Part shown: positions 52,187-60,217 of the stretch, one piece after another
How positions within the stretch are numbered: the first letter of the stretch is position 1
How the letters are laid out: each line of letters opens with the position of its first letter
From: Tepidisphaeraceae bacterium
Lineage (GTDB): Bacteria > Planctomycetota > Phycisphaerae > Tepidisphaerales > Tepidisphaeraceae
Direction of reading: 5' to 3'
Assembly: GCA_035998445.1 (NCBI GenBank)
Contig: DASYHQ010000037.1
Location: forward strand, 1-63,900
DNA length: 63,900 nucleotides
Notes under the pieces: model-generated
Seen by the model: the letters and a program-made list of their open reading frames with translations, nothing else
Database searches by the model: none
What the model was told of the DNA's origin: nothing
Program-made: the position numbers and the translations under genes

Positions 52187-53722
52187 ATGGCAACCGAGAC
52201 GCTCGAAGAGACCAGCAAGGGCCACGCCGCTCACACGAAGGCCGCCGACTCGCAGGAGGGGCTGCGCGGCAAGTTCACCCGGCCGATCCACGTCACGTTC
52301 TTCGGCGCCGGCTCGGGCTTTTGCCCCACGCTGTGCAAGGACGTGCTGCTGACGCCCGGCGCCGAGCGCGGCGAGTTTCGCCTGGTCGACGTTGACCGCG
52401 AGCGGTTGACCACGATGCACCAGGTGATCGTGAAGCTGGTCGCCGACGCCGGCCGCAGCGATGGTTGGACCGTGCGCTCGACCACCAACCGCCGTGAGGT
52501 GATTCCGGGGACCGACTACGCGATCTGCTGCGTGGAAGTTTCGGGCATGGCCTGCGTGGCGTTCGACAACGACATCCCGCTGAAGTACGGCGTCGACCAG
52601 TGCATCGGCGACACGCTCGGGCCTGGGGGGCTCTTCAAGGGCCTGCGCACCGTGCCGGTCTTCCTCGACATCCTGCGCGATTTGCGCGAGCTGGCGCCGC
52701 AGGCGATCATGCTGAACTACACCAACCCCATGAGCATGCTCGTGCTGGCCGCGGGGCGCGCGGTGCCGGAGATTCCGGTGGTGGGGCTTTGTCATAGCGT
52801 GCAGGGCACCAGTCACCTGCTGGCCAAGTACGCCGAGGTGCCGTACGACGAGATGGAATGGGAATGCGCGGGCGTAAACCACCTGGCGTGGTTCACCAAG
52901 CTGAAGCACAACGGCGAGAATTTGTACACGAAGACGCTGTACGAGAAGTTCGCCAAGCAAATCGAGGAAGGCGTCGCCGAGGCCGAGGCGGGGCTGGCGC
53001 CGTACAAGACCGATGAGAAGTGGCACTGGTCCAAGGACAGCAAGGACAAGACCTGGAAGCAGGGCGATCTGATCCGCAAGGACATGTGCGTGCAGTTCGG
53101 CGCGTTCATCACCGAGTCCAGCGGCCATTTGTCCGAATACCTGCCGTACTACCGCAAGAACGACGAAGGCCGCAAGCTGCTGCGCCTGGGCTACGAGGGT
53201 GGCAGCCGGTTCTACGCCAGCAACTGGCCCGATTGGCGCAAGAACGCCGACGAGAATCGCAACAAGCTCGTCAGCGGCGAGACCAAGACCGAACTGAAGC
53301 GCTCGTGGGAATACGCCAGCTGGATCATCGAGGCGCGCGAGAAGGACACGCCGGTGCGCATCCACGGCAACGTGATGAACAACGCCGAACGCCCCGGCCA
53401 GCGCGGCAGCGGCGAGGGTGGCAAGCTGATCACCAACCTGCCCGGCGACGGCGCGGTGGAAGTGTCGTGCATGGTCGACCGCAACGGCGTCAACCCCACC
53501 CGCTACGGCGCGCTGCCGTCACAGATGGCCCACATCTGCCATAGCCAGATGGCCTACTTTGATTTGGCCGCCACCGCCTGCATCGAACGCAGCAAGGAAG
53601 CGGCCGTCCACGCGCTGCTGCTCGACCCGCTCACGAGCGCGATCCTGAGCCCGCGCGAGATCCGCAAGATGACTTACGAGATGTTCGACGCGGAGAAGGA
53701 ATTCCTGCCGGGGTATAAGTAA
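52187..53722 (+). CDS. GH4 family alpha-glycosidase
   Basis: A 511-residue cytoplasmic GH4 enzyme. GH4 enzymes use NAD and a divalent metal to cleave alpha- or beta-glycosides by an oxidation-elimination route. The nucleotide-binding loop is VTFFGAGSGF. The metal-binding pair is Cys202 in GLCHSVQGT, with Cys227 and His232 in CAGVNHLAWF. It also has NYTNPMSM and the FITESSGHLSEYLPYYRKN segment. AAAGGA lies eight bases before the ATG at 52187. Substrate candidates are alpha-galactosides, alpha-glucosides or alpha-galacturonides. A pectin context favours the last, but this is inference. Confidence 0.93.
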   Translation: MATETLEETSKGHAAHTKAADSQEGLRGKFTRPIHVTFFGAGSGFCPTLCKDVLLTPGAERGEFRLVDVDRERLTTMHQVIVKLVADAGRSDGWTVRSTTNRREVIPGTDYAICCVEVSGMACVAFDNDIPLKYGVDQCIGDTLGPGGLFKGLRTVPVFLDILRDLRELAPQAIMLNYTNPMSMLVLAAGRAVPEIPVVGLCHSVQGTSHLLAKYAEVPYDEMEWECAGVNHLAWFTKLKHNGENLYTKTLYEKFAKQIEEGVAEAEAGLAPYKTDEKWHWSKDSKDKTWKQGDLIRKDMCVQFGAFITESSGHLSEYLPYYRKNDEGRKLLRLGYEGGSRFYASNWPDWRKNADENRNKLVSGETKTELKRSWEYASWIIEAREKDTPVRIHGNVMNNAERPGQRGSGEGGKLITNLPGDGAVEVSCMVDRNGVNPTRYGALPSQMAHICHSQMAYFDLAATACIERSKEAAVHALLLDPLTSAILSPREIRKMTYEMFDAEKEFLPGYK

Positions 53723-53764
53723 GCCACGCATCATGGCGTCCGGATGACGCGAAGGTAAATAGAT

Positions 53765-53868
53765 GTCATCCCGAGCGGAGCCTAAGGCGACGGGAGGGAT
53801 CTCGACCGGACGAGAATCGTTAGTCCATTCGAGATCCCTCAGGTCGCCAAGGCTCCCATCGGGATGAC
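53765..53868. repeat. Inverted repeat with about 40-bp arms
   Basis: Arms 53765-53805 and 53829-53868 begin GTCATCCCGA and end ATCTCGA, matching at about 35 of 41 positions around a 23-base loop. A single related arm is at 39109-39148. It lies between the two GH4 genes. Confidence 0.82.
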
Positions 53869-53948
53869 GGGGGATGATGGCGGCCTGTTCCGATGAACAG
53901 GAACGCGACGAGTCGCAACGAGCCCGAACTTAACACGAGACAGCAATC

Positions 53949-55844
53949 ATGATTAAAGTCGCAATGATCGGCGCCGGCAGCGTGGTCTTCTCCAAGAACC
54001 TCACCGGCGACATCCTCGGGTTCCCCGAGTTCAAGGATGCCACGTTCAGCTACATGGACATCGATGAAGAGCGCCTGCAGGTGGGCGCCGATCTGTGTCG
54101 CAAGGTGGGCAAGGCGCTGGGGGCCAACCCGAAGATCGAGGCGACCACCGACCGCCGCAAGGCGCTGGAGGGGGCCGACTTCGTCATCAACATGGTGCAG
54201 ATCGGCGGGTTCGATTCGACCTTGGTCGACTTCGAGATTCCCCGCAAGTACGGCCTGAACTTCACGATTGCCGACACCACCGGGCCGGGCGGGTTCTTCC
54301 GGGCGCTGCGCACGTTTCCGATGCTCAAAGGGCTCGTGACAGACATGATGGCCGTTTGCCCAAAGGCCACGCTGTTGAACTACAGCAACCCGATGAGCAT
54401 GAACATGCAGACGATCACGCGCACGAGCGACATCCGTGCGGTCGGTTTGTGCCACAGCGTGCAGGGCACCTACAACCAGCTCATGGGCTACATCAACGAG
54501 AAGCCCGAGGACACGAATTTCATCTGCGCCGGCATCAACCACATGGCCTTCTACCTGAAGATGGAGAAGGACGGCCAAAGCCTCTACCCGCGCCTGTTCG
54601 AGGCGATGAACGACCCCAAGGTCTACAACACCAACAAGGTGCGCTTCGAGATGATGAAGATGCTCGGCCACTTCGTCACCGAAAGCTCGGAGCACAACGC
54701 CGAGTACAGCGCCCACTTCATCCCGCATGGCAAGGACGTGATTCAGAAGTACGACGTGCCGATCGACGAGTACCTGCGCCGCTGCGACGGCATCGTCGAC
54801 GAGTTCGAGCGCATGAAGACGTTCAGCAAGAGCGACGAGCCGATGAACGTGCACCGCAGCCACGAGTACGGCAGCACGATCATCCACAGCATCGTCACCA
54901 ACACGCCCAGCGTGGTCTACGGCAATATGCCCAACAACGGCGCGATCTCGAACTTGCCGCGCAACGCGATCGCGGAAGTGCCGACGCTCGTCGACCGCAG
55001 CGGTCTGCAGTTCACCACGGTGGGCGAGCTGCCGCCGCAATTGGTGGCGTACATGAACCCGCACGTCACGCAGCACGAGCTGTTCATCCGCGCCGCGCTG
55101 GAGGGCCGCCGCGATTACATCTACCAGGCGGCGATGTTCGACCCGCTGACGGCGGCCACCATGCCGATGGACAAGATCCGCGAGCTGTGCGACGAACTGA
55201 TCGCCGCCCACGGCTTCGAAAAAAACGGCGGCTTCCTGCCGGAACTGGACACCGTGAAGACGCTGGTGCCGACCAGCGGCCAGTCGTTCGGCAAGGTGGA
55301 CCCCAAAGTGCTGCGCAAGAGCTGGGACGACACGCAGGCCAAGGCAGGTCAGGATTACATCACCGATTGGCACGTCATCGGCCCGTTCAAGGGAACCGAG
55401 AAGGGCAAGGTCAACCTCGACGTGAAGACGCCGTTCGAGGACGACTTCACCAAGCAACCGGATGCCGCGATCGACCTGAAGGCGGCCTACAAGATCGGCG
55501 ACGCGTCGCTGAAGTGGAAGCCGGTGCAAGCATCTACCAAGAACGGGTTGGTCGACTTGGCCCGGGCGCTGGGCGCGACCGATTACTGCGTCGCCTATGC
55601 GGTGGCCGAGGTCGAGTCGATCCACGCCCGCGAGACCGTGCTTCGCTGCGGCAGCGACGACGGCATCATGATCTGGCTGAACGGCAAAGTCGTGCATTCG
55701 ATGGAGGCCATGCGCGGCTACAGCCCCAACTCCGACGAGGCCCCGATCTACCTCAAGGCCGGCGTCAACCGGATCGTGGTGAAGATCACCAACCTCACCG
55801 CCGGCTGGGGCTTCGGCGTCGCGGTGCCGAAGGCGAACTTCTAG
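53949..55844 (+). CDS. GH4 alpha-galactosidase-like enzyme with extra C-terminal beta domain
   Basis: A 631-residue protein. Residues about 1-450 are a complete GH4 enzyme: MIKVAMIGAGSVVFSKNL, Cys168 in GLCHSVQGTY, Cys193 and His198 in CAGINHMAFY, NYSNPMSM and FVTESSEHNAEY, closest to the alpha-galactosidase (MelA) pattern. Residues about 465-631 form a separate beta-sandwich: ITDWHVIGPFKG, then LRCGSDDGIMIWLNGKVVHS, then LKAGVNRIVVKITNL and WGFGVAV. That kind of domain is usual in secreted planctomycete proteins. No signal peptide is visible. GH4 enzymes are usually about 450 residues, so the fusion is unusual. Confidence 0.9.
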   Translation: MIKVAMIGAGSVVFSKNLTGDILGFPEFKDATFSYMDIDEERLQVGADLCRKVGKALGANPKIEATTDRRKALEGADFVINMVQIGGFDSTLVDFEIPRKYGLNFTIADTTGPGGFFRALRTFPMLKGLVTDMMAVCPKATLLNYSNPMSMNMQTITRTSDIRAVGLCHSVQGTYNQLMGYINEKPEDTNFICAGINHMAFYLKMEKDGQSLYPRLFEAMNDPKVYNTNKVRFEMMKMLGHFVTESSEHNAEYSAHFIPHGKDVIQKYDVPIDEYLRRCDGIVDEFERMKTFSKSDEPMNVHRSHEYGSTIIHSIVTNTPSVVYGNMPNNGAISNLPRNAIAEVPTLVDRSGLQFTTVGELPPQLVAYMNPHVTQHELFIRAALEGRRDYIYQAAMFDPLTAATMPMDKIRELCDELIAAHGFEKNGGFLPELDTVKTLVPTSGQSFGKVDPKVLRKSWDDTQAKAGQDYITDWHVIGPFKGTEKGKVNLDVKTPFEDDFTKQPDAAIDLKAAYKIGDASLKWKPVQASTKNGLVDLARALGATDYCVAYAVAEVESIHARETVLRCGSDDGIMIWLNGKVVHSMEAMRGYSPNSDEAPIYLKAGVNRIVVKITNLTAGWGFGVAVPKANF

Positions 55845-55870
55845 GCAGGCCGCACGCGCCTTGCCTGGTC

Positions 55871-56054
55871 CCTCTCCCGGTATTCCGGGAGAGGTTAGGT
55901 GAGGGTGATTTGGAACGACGAGCGATCGTCGATCTTGCATGTTCCATCATGAGTTGTGGATATCAATTCACGGCTCGCATCGATTTCCGTACAGACTTGG
56001 TCGCTCACGATCCCGAATCACCTCACCCAGCCTCTCCCGGAGTACCGGGAGAGG
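55871..56054. repeat. Composite inverted-repeat element
   Basis: Left hairpin CCTCTCCCGG-TATT-CCGGGAGAGG (55871-55894), then TTAGGTGAGGGTGA. A roughly 115-base core and ATCACCTCACCCAG come next, then a right hairpin CCTCTCCCGG-AGTA-CCGGGAGAGG (56031-56054). It fills the gap between the second GH4 and the UDP-sugar dehydrogenase. Confidence 0.85.
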
Positions 56055-56158
56055 GGCCGGAGGATGATCGTCGTACGTGATCTCCCATCCGTGTCCGTCG
56101 CCCATTTATGGGCGCTTTCCTCAACTTACGCTGGCCCCTCGGTTACAATCGACGTCCC

Positions 56159-57487
56159 ATGAATTTGCGTGACAAGATCGATAACAATACGGCCGTCGTT
56201 GGGGTGATCGGGTTGGGGTACGTGGGCCTGCCGTTGCTGGCGGCGTTCTGCAAGGGAGGCTTTCCGGTCATCGGGTTCGACGTGGACCCGAAGAAGATCG
56301 AGCAGCTCAAGGCGGGCCGGAACTATCTCAAGCATCTCGGCGACGCGCTTGTCAGCGACATGGTCGCCACGGGGCGGTTCGATGCGACGACGGACGCGGC
56401 CCGCCTTGGCGAGTGCGACGCGATCATCGTCTGCGTTCCCACACCGCTCGGCACGCACCGCGAGCCGGATCTGTCGTACATCGAGAACACCGCCGTCGAC
56501 ATCGCCAAGACGCTGCGCGAGGGGCAGTTGATCGTGTTGGAAAGCAGCACGTACCCGCGCACGACGCGCGAGATCATGCTGCCGAAGTTCGAGGCGCGCC
56601 AGACGGCCGGTGGCAAGCCCATGATTTGCGGCAAGGACTTCTACCTCGCCTATTCGCCCGAGCGGGAGGATCCCGGCCGCAAGGACTTCAATACGCAGAC
56701 CATTCCGAAGCTCGTCGGCGGCATCGAGTCGCGCAGCGGCGTGCTGGCGACGGCGCTGTACGAGAAGGTGATCGCCCAGGTCATCCCCGTCGCCAATGCC
56801 GAGGTCGCCGAGGCCGCCAAGCTGCTGGAGAACATCTACCGCGCGGTGAACATCGCGCTGGTGAACGAGATGAAGATGGTGCTGACCGCCATGGGCATCG
56901 ACGTGTGGGAGGTCGTCCGCGCCGCCGCCACCAAGCCGTTCGGGTTTCAGGCGTTCTACCCCGGCCCCGGGCTCGGCGGGCACTGCATCCCGATCGACCC
57001 GTTCTACCTGACCTGGAAGGCCGCCGAGGTCGGCATGCCGACGCGCTTCATCGAACTGGCCGGCGAGATCAATCACGCCATGCCCGAATGGGTCGTCCAG
57101 CGGACGATGCTCGCGATGAACGGCCAGGGCAAGGCCGTCATGGGCAGCCGCATCCTGGTGCTGGGGCTGGCGTACAAGCCCGACGTGGATGATGTCCGAG
57201 AGAGCCCGAGCTTCGAGTTGATCGAGAAGCTGATCGACCTTGGCGCCGAGGTGGACTACAACGACCCCCACGTCGCGGCGACGCACAAGATGCGGCATCA
57301 CGACTTGCGGATGGAAAGCGTACCGCTGACGAGCGAGTCGCTGGCGAGTTATGACTGCGTACTGATCGCGACGCACCACGCCGCTTATGACTGGCAGTTC
57401 GTGGCTGACCATTCGCGACTGATTGTCGATACCCGCAACGCCATGGCGGGCGTAAAGGGCCGGCGGAATCACATCGTGTCCGCGTAG
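56159..57487 (+). CDS. UDP-glucose/UDP-N-acetyl-hexosamine 6-dehydrogenase
   Basis: A 442-residue NAD-dependent nucleotide-sugar dehydrogenase that oxidises the C6 hydroxyl to a carboxylate for polysaccharide synthesis. The NAD loop is VIGLGYVGLPLLAAF (about 16-30). The catalytic Cys276 lies in GPGLGGHCIPIDPFYL. The middle domain has NAEVAEAAKLLENIYRAVNIALVNE (two blocks), and the C-terminal domain LGLAYKPDVDDVRESP. It resembles WbpA/WecC-type UDP-HexNAc enzymes more than plain Ugd, though substrate is not certain. The ATG at 56159 is only 10 bases after a TACAAT box, so the message may have almost no leader. Confidence 0.93.
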   Translation: MNLRDKIDNNTAVVGVIGLGYVGLPLLAAFCKGGFPVIGFDVDPKKIEQLKAGRNYLKHLGDALVSDMVATGRFDATTDAARLGECDAIIVCVPTPLGTHREPDLSYIENTAVDIAKTLREGQLIVLESSTYPRTTREIMLPKFEARQTAGGKPMICGKDFYLAYSPEREDPGRKDFNTQTIPKLVGGIESRSGVLATALYEKVIAQVIPVANAEVAEAAKLLENIYRAVNIALVNEMKMVLTAMGIDVWEVVRAAATKPFGFQAFYPGPGLGGHCIPIDPFYLTWKAAEVGMPTRFIELAGEINHAMPEWVVQRTMLAMNGQGKAVMGSRILVLGLAYKPDVDDVRESPSFELIEKLIDLGAEVDYNDPHVAATHKMRHHDLRMESVPLTSESLASYDCVLIATHHAAYDWQFVADHSRLIVDTRNAMAGVKGRRNHIVSA

Positions 57488-57525
57488 TGCTGAACTGCCC
57501 CAAGCTACGTAGACGACCAATCCGG

Positions 57526-57664
57526 CCGTGGCATGGGCGTCTCGCCCATGCTTTTAATGAGGCCATAGGATGTTTTTCATCGCTGCTGCTGGGTCGAAGC
57601 GGTCTGCCCTTAAATGAAGCTTCCCTTTCAATCCACACGCATGGGCGAGACGCCCATGCCACGG
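57526..57664. repeat. Perfect 26-bp inverted repeat with self-complementary arms
   Basis: Arms 57526-57551 and 57639-57664 are perfect complements, with an 87-base spacer. Each arm contains GCATGGGCG-TCT-CGCCCATGC or its complement, itself a perfect 9-bp hairpin. The element can fold as two small hairpins or one large one. Confidence 0.88.
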
Positions 57665-57686
57665 TTGGAGAACGCGCGTATCAACG

Positions 57687-57716
57687 AAAAAGGCCGACCC
57701 TAAATAAGGCCGGCCC
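57687..57716 (-). terminator. Terminator of the PPOX-fold gene
   Basis: On the minus strand GGCCG pairs with CGGCC across a 14-base loop, followed by five T (57691-57687), 31 bases after the stop of the gene ending at 57747. Confidence 0.55.
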
Positions 57717-57746
57717 GTGGGAGGGGAGGATCGATAACGGCGGGTG

Positions 57747-58244
57747 TTACGCCAACTTCACCTTCGCGTGTTCCCCCGGTTGATAACGGTCGCCGGTGAG
57801 GGTGGCCTTCACGAAGCCGATCAAATGCACGACCGCGCCGCCCGGCGAGTCCCAGTATTCGGCTTGTTCCACATCAACGCGCAGTAGCGCGATCTTCGGG
57901 TCATCAACGCCATCGGGGAACCACGCCTTCAGCGGTGGGGTCCAGAGTTCCTTGATCTTCTCTTTATCCCGCACCAGCACGGCACGGCCCGAGACCGAAA
58001 TGTAGCGGCTTGAACTGGGCTCGGCGTAGGCCAGGTTCACGTGGCGGTCGCGCTGGATCTCGAACACCTTGCCGGCATCGGCATCGGTGAAGAACCACAG
58101 CTGCCCGTCGAACTTGTCCTTCTGCGTCGACATCGGCCGGCTCCGCAGCGAGCCGTCCTCCGCCATCGTGGTCATCATGCAGATGTCGATGCCGTGGATC
58201 ATCTTGCCCAGCTTCTTCACATCGTCGTCGTGGTTGCCGCTCAT
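57747..58244 (-). CDS. Pyridoxamine 5'-phosphate oxidase-fold (general stress protein 26-like) protein
   Basis: A 165-residue split-barrel flavin-binding protein. The run IDICMMTTMAEDGSLRSRPMSTQK, then GQLWFFTDADAGKVFEIQRDRHVNLAYAEP, each in order, and YISVSGRAVLVRD match the general stress FMN-binding group. WTPPLKAWFPDGVDDPKIALLRVDV and the tail AEYWDSPGG also fit. The cofactor is probably FMN or F420; the reaction is unknown. It is next to a copper-binding protein and a PfpI-like protein, a stress-response neighbourhood. Confidence 0.9.
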   Translation of the reverse strand: MSGNHDDDVKKLGKMIHGIDICMMTTMAEDGSLRSRPMSTQKDKFDGQLWFFTDADAGKVFEIQRDRHVNLAYAEPSSSRYISVSGRAVLVRDKEKIKELWTPPLKAWFPDGVDDPKIALLRVDVEQAEYWDSPGGAVVHLIGFVKATLTGDRYQPGEHAKVKLA

Positions 58245-58299
58245 AATAATTCTCCGATCGTGGGTGAAATCCGAGGGTGTGGAACAGTGGGTGACAGGG

Positions 58300-58662
58300 T
58301 TACGCGTGCGCCCCGGACATCTGGCGGCACGATTCCGCGCAGCGGCGACACTCGTCGGCGCAACGCTGCATATGCTCGCGCATCTGCGGATCTTCGTCGG
58401 CCAGCCGCTGACAGTCGTCGGCGCAGCGCTGGCAGACCTCGGCGCAGGCGCCGCAGGTGTGCACGTGCAACTCTGAGCCGCGAATCATGAAGTCGGCCGA
58501 CGTGCGGCAGATCTCGATGCAGTCCATCATCAGTCGCACGTGGTCGGCCTGCGTATGTGCACCGCCGGCCTGCAGGCAGTGCTGCAGCGTCTCGGCGCAG
58601 GTTCGGTTGCAGTGCAGACATTGGTCGATACAGCGGTTCATTTCAGCATGATTGTGGCTCAT
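58300..58662 (-). CDS. Four-helix bundle copper-binding protein
   Basis: A 120-residue cytoplasmic protein rich in Cys, His and Met. Regular CxxxC spacings run the whole length: CIDQCLHCNRTCAETLQHC, CIEICRTSADF, HTCGACAEVCQRCADDCQ and CADECRRCAESC. This is the pattern of four-helix bundle copper-storage (Csp-like) proteins. GGAGG lies six bases before the ATG at 58662. It would bind many Cu(I) ions within the bundle and buffer copper. Confidence 0.92.
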   Translation of the reverse strand: MSHNHAEMNRCIDQCLHCNRTCAETLQHCLQAGGAHTQADHVRLMMDCIEICRTSADFMIRGSELHVHTCGACAEVCQRCADDCQRLADEDPQMREHMQRCADECRRCAESCRQMSGAHA

Positions 58663-58712
58663 GGTGGACCTCCGAATGAAGCAAACAAGGGTTATGGGCA
58701 CCACGCCAAAGG

Positions 58713-59351
58713 TCACATCGTCAGGTTGCGGCCGACCGGATCGCTATCGCGGCGGCCCTTCTTTTCAGGATGCGCTCGCTTCGACGACGCGGCACTCTGT
58801 CCCGGATGCACGCCCTCGGCGATCTCCTCGATCATCTTGCGGTTGAACGCTGGGATATCGTCGGGCTTGCGGCTGGTGACCAAACCGTTGTCGGTCACCA
58901 CCTCTTCGTCCACCCAATCGGCCCCGGCGTTGCGCAAATCGGTCTTCAGCGACGGGTAGCTCGTCAGCTTTCGCCCGCGCACGACGTCGGCCTCCACGAG
59001 CGTCCACGGACCGTGACAGATGGCCGCGACGGGCTTGCCGGCGTCGAAGAAGGCGCGCACGAAGTCGACCGCCTTCTGGTTCATGCGCAGCGTGTCGGGG
59101 TTCTTCACACCGCCGGGCAGCAGCAGGGCGTCGTAGTCGTCAGCGTCGGCCTTCGACAGGGGCAGATCGACGTCGAAGGCATCTCCCTTCTCGTCGTGGT
59201 TCATCCCCTGCACCATGTCCCGTGCTGGCGAGATGAGCTCGGTGTGGGCACCGGCTTCCTCCAGCGCCTTGCGCGGCTCGGTCAGTTCGATTTGTTCAAA
59301 TCCATCGGCGACCAGAATGGCGACTCGCTTTGTGGACAGTTCACCTGGCAT
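58713..59351 (-). CDS. DJ-1/PfpI family protein (type 1 glutamine amidotransferase-like)
   Basis: A 212-residue protein with the PfpI fold. The nucleophile elbow is VAAICHGPWTLVEA with Cys112 and His113, and Glu19 lies in VADGFEQIELTEP. The segments YDALLLPGGVKNPDTLR and SRKPDDIPAFNRKMIEE fit the general stress YhbO/PfpI group. Such proteins act as glyoxalases or deglycases, or as proteases in archaea. The activity here is not certain. The lysine/arginine-rich tail (about 190-212) is extra. Confidence 0.92.
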   Translation of the reverse strand: MPGELSTKRVAILVADGFEQIELTEPRKALEEAGAHTELISPARDMVQGMNHDEKGDAFDVDLPLSKADADDYDALLLPGGVKNPDTLRMNQKAVDFVRAFFDAGKPVAAICHGPWTLVEADVVRGRKLTSYPSLKTDLRNAGADWVDEEVVTDNGLVTSRKPDDIPAFNRKMIEEIAEGVHPGQSAASSKRAHPEKKGRRDSDPVGRNLTM

Positions 59352-59428
59352 AACGTGTCTCCGTTAAGCCGTTCCTGTGTCAAAGCAGGTGCCAGTTCGG
59401 TTCGATCCAGTCGATTCCACTAAAATCG

Positions 59429-60136
59429 TTACGCTACAACGCTACGCTTCAGCTTGGCGACCTCAATATCGGCTTGGCGGGTGGGTTCTGGCACGCGGTA
59501 GCGGGTGCTGCACGCCAGTACTAGCTCGGCCGCGCTAGCCAAATCGACGCGGTGTCCGACGCTAACGAACAGCGGCCGGGTGGCGCGCTTCGTGCGCAAC
59601 ACGAGGCCGATCTGCTCCTGCTTGTCATACAACGGCGACGTGGCACCTGCGGCAACGCGTGGCTCGTCAAACGTACCGATGAGCCTGCTTTTGGCGACGC
59701 CCACGCTCGGCACGTCCAGCGACACCCCGACGTGCGCCGCCAGCCCACAGCGGCGGGGGTGGGCCATGCCTTGACCATCGAAGCAGATGACGCCAAACGG
59801 GTGCTTCAAGTTACCGATGGCCGCCGTCACCACCGGGCCTTCGCGGAAGCTGAGGTAACCGGGGATGTAAGGCACGTTCACCGGCGCGGAGGCGTGGGCG
59901 ATCTCGATGATGCGCTGTGCCTCGCGATCGTAAACCACCGCCGCCGCGAGGACGGTCGACTTGTCTTTGGAGAACGCCGCGTCGACGCCCGCTACGAATC
60001 GCGGCAAGGGGGATAGCGGCGCGATGACGAGGCGCTCGCGGAGCGATTGTTGTGTGGCCTTCCAACTGGCGAGTAACGCGGCGTCCACAACTCTCTCGTA
60101 CCACGGGCGGCCCGCCCGTGTCTTCCATGAATCCAC
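59429..60136 (-). CDS. nfi: Endonuclease V
   Basis: A 235-residue DNA repair enzyme that nicks near deaminated bases such as hypoxanthine. Conserved blocks are VAGVDAAFSKD (metal Asp), YIPGYLSFREGP, FDGQGMAHPRRCGLAAHVG and VGVAKSRLIG. The frame opens at ATG 60136, but the first 15 codons lie in a palindromic repeat (60102-60120). An internal GTG at 60088 is a credible true start. It closes a group of stress-related genes on the minus strand. Confidence 0.92.
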   Translation of the reverse strand: MDSWKTRAGRPWYERVVDAALLASWKATQQSLRERLVIAPLSPLPRFVAGVDAAFSKDKSTVLAAAVVYDREAQRIIEIAHASAPVNVPYIPGYLSFREGPVVTAAIGNLKHPFGVICFDGQGMAHPRRCGLAAHVGVSLDVPSVGVAKSRLIGTFDEPRVAAGATSPLYDKQEQIGLVLRTKRATRPLFVSVGHRVDLASAAELVLACSTRYRVPEPTRQADIEVAKLKRSVVA

Positions 60137-60196
60137 TCATATAGCCCCGGGCTTGCCCGGGGGCATTTCGGTTCACCCGGGCAAGCCCGGGGCTAT
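60102..60196. repeat. Two adjacent hairpins between endonuclease V and the DUF6785 gene
   Basis: A small hairpin CACGGGCG-GCC-CGCCCGTG (60102-60120) is followed by perfect 21-bp arms (60141-60161 and 60176-60196) with a 14-base loop. The second stands just after the end of the DUF6785 gene on the minus strand and may terminate it. Confidence 0.8.
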
Positions 60197-60217
60197 GTGG
60201 AGACGACGACCAGGATC

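Noticed and set aside
53820-55940. 706-codon minus-strand and 661-codon plus-strand frames over the second GH4 gene
   Set aside because: Both have low-complexity composition and no domain; the GH4 frame has full family motifs.
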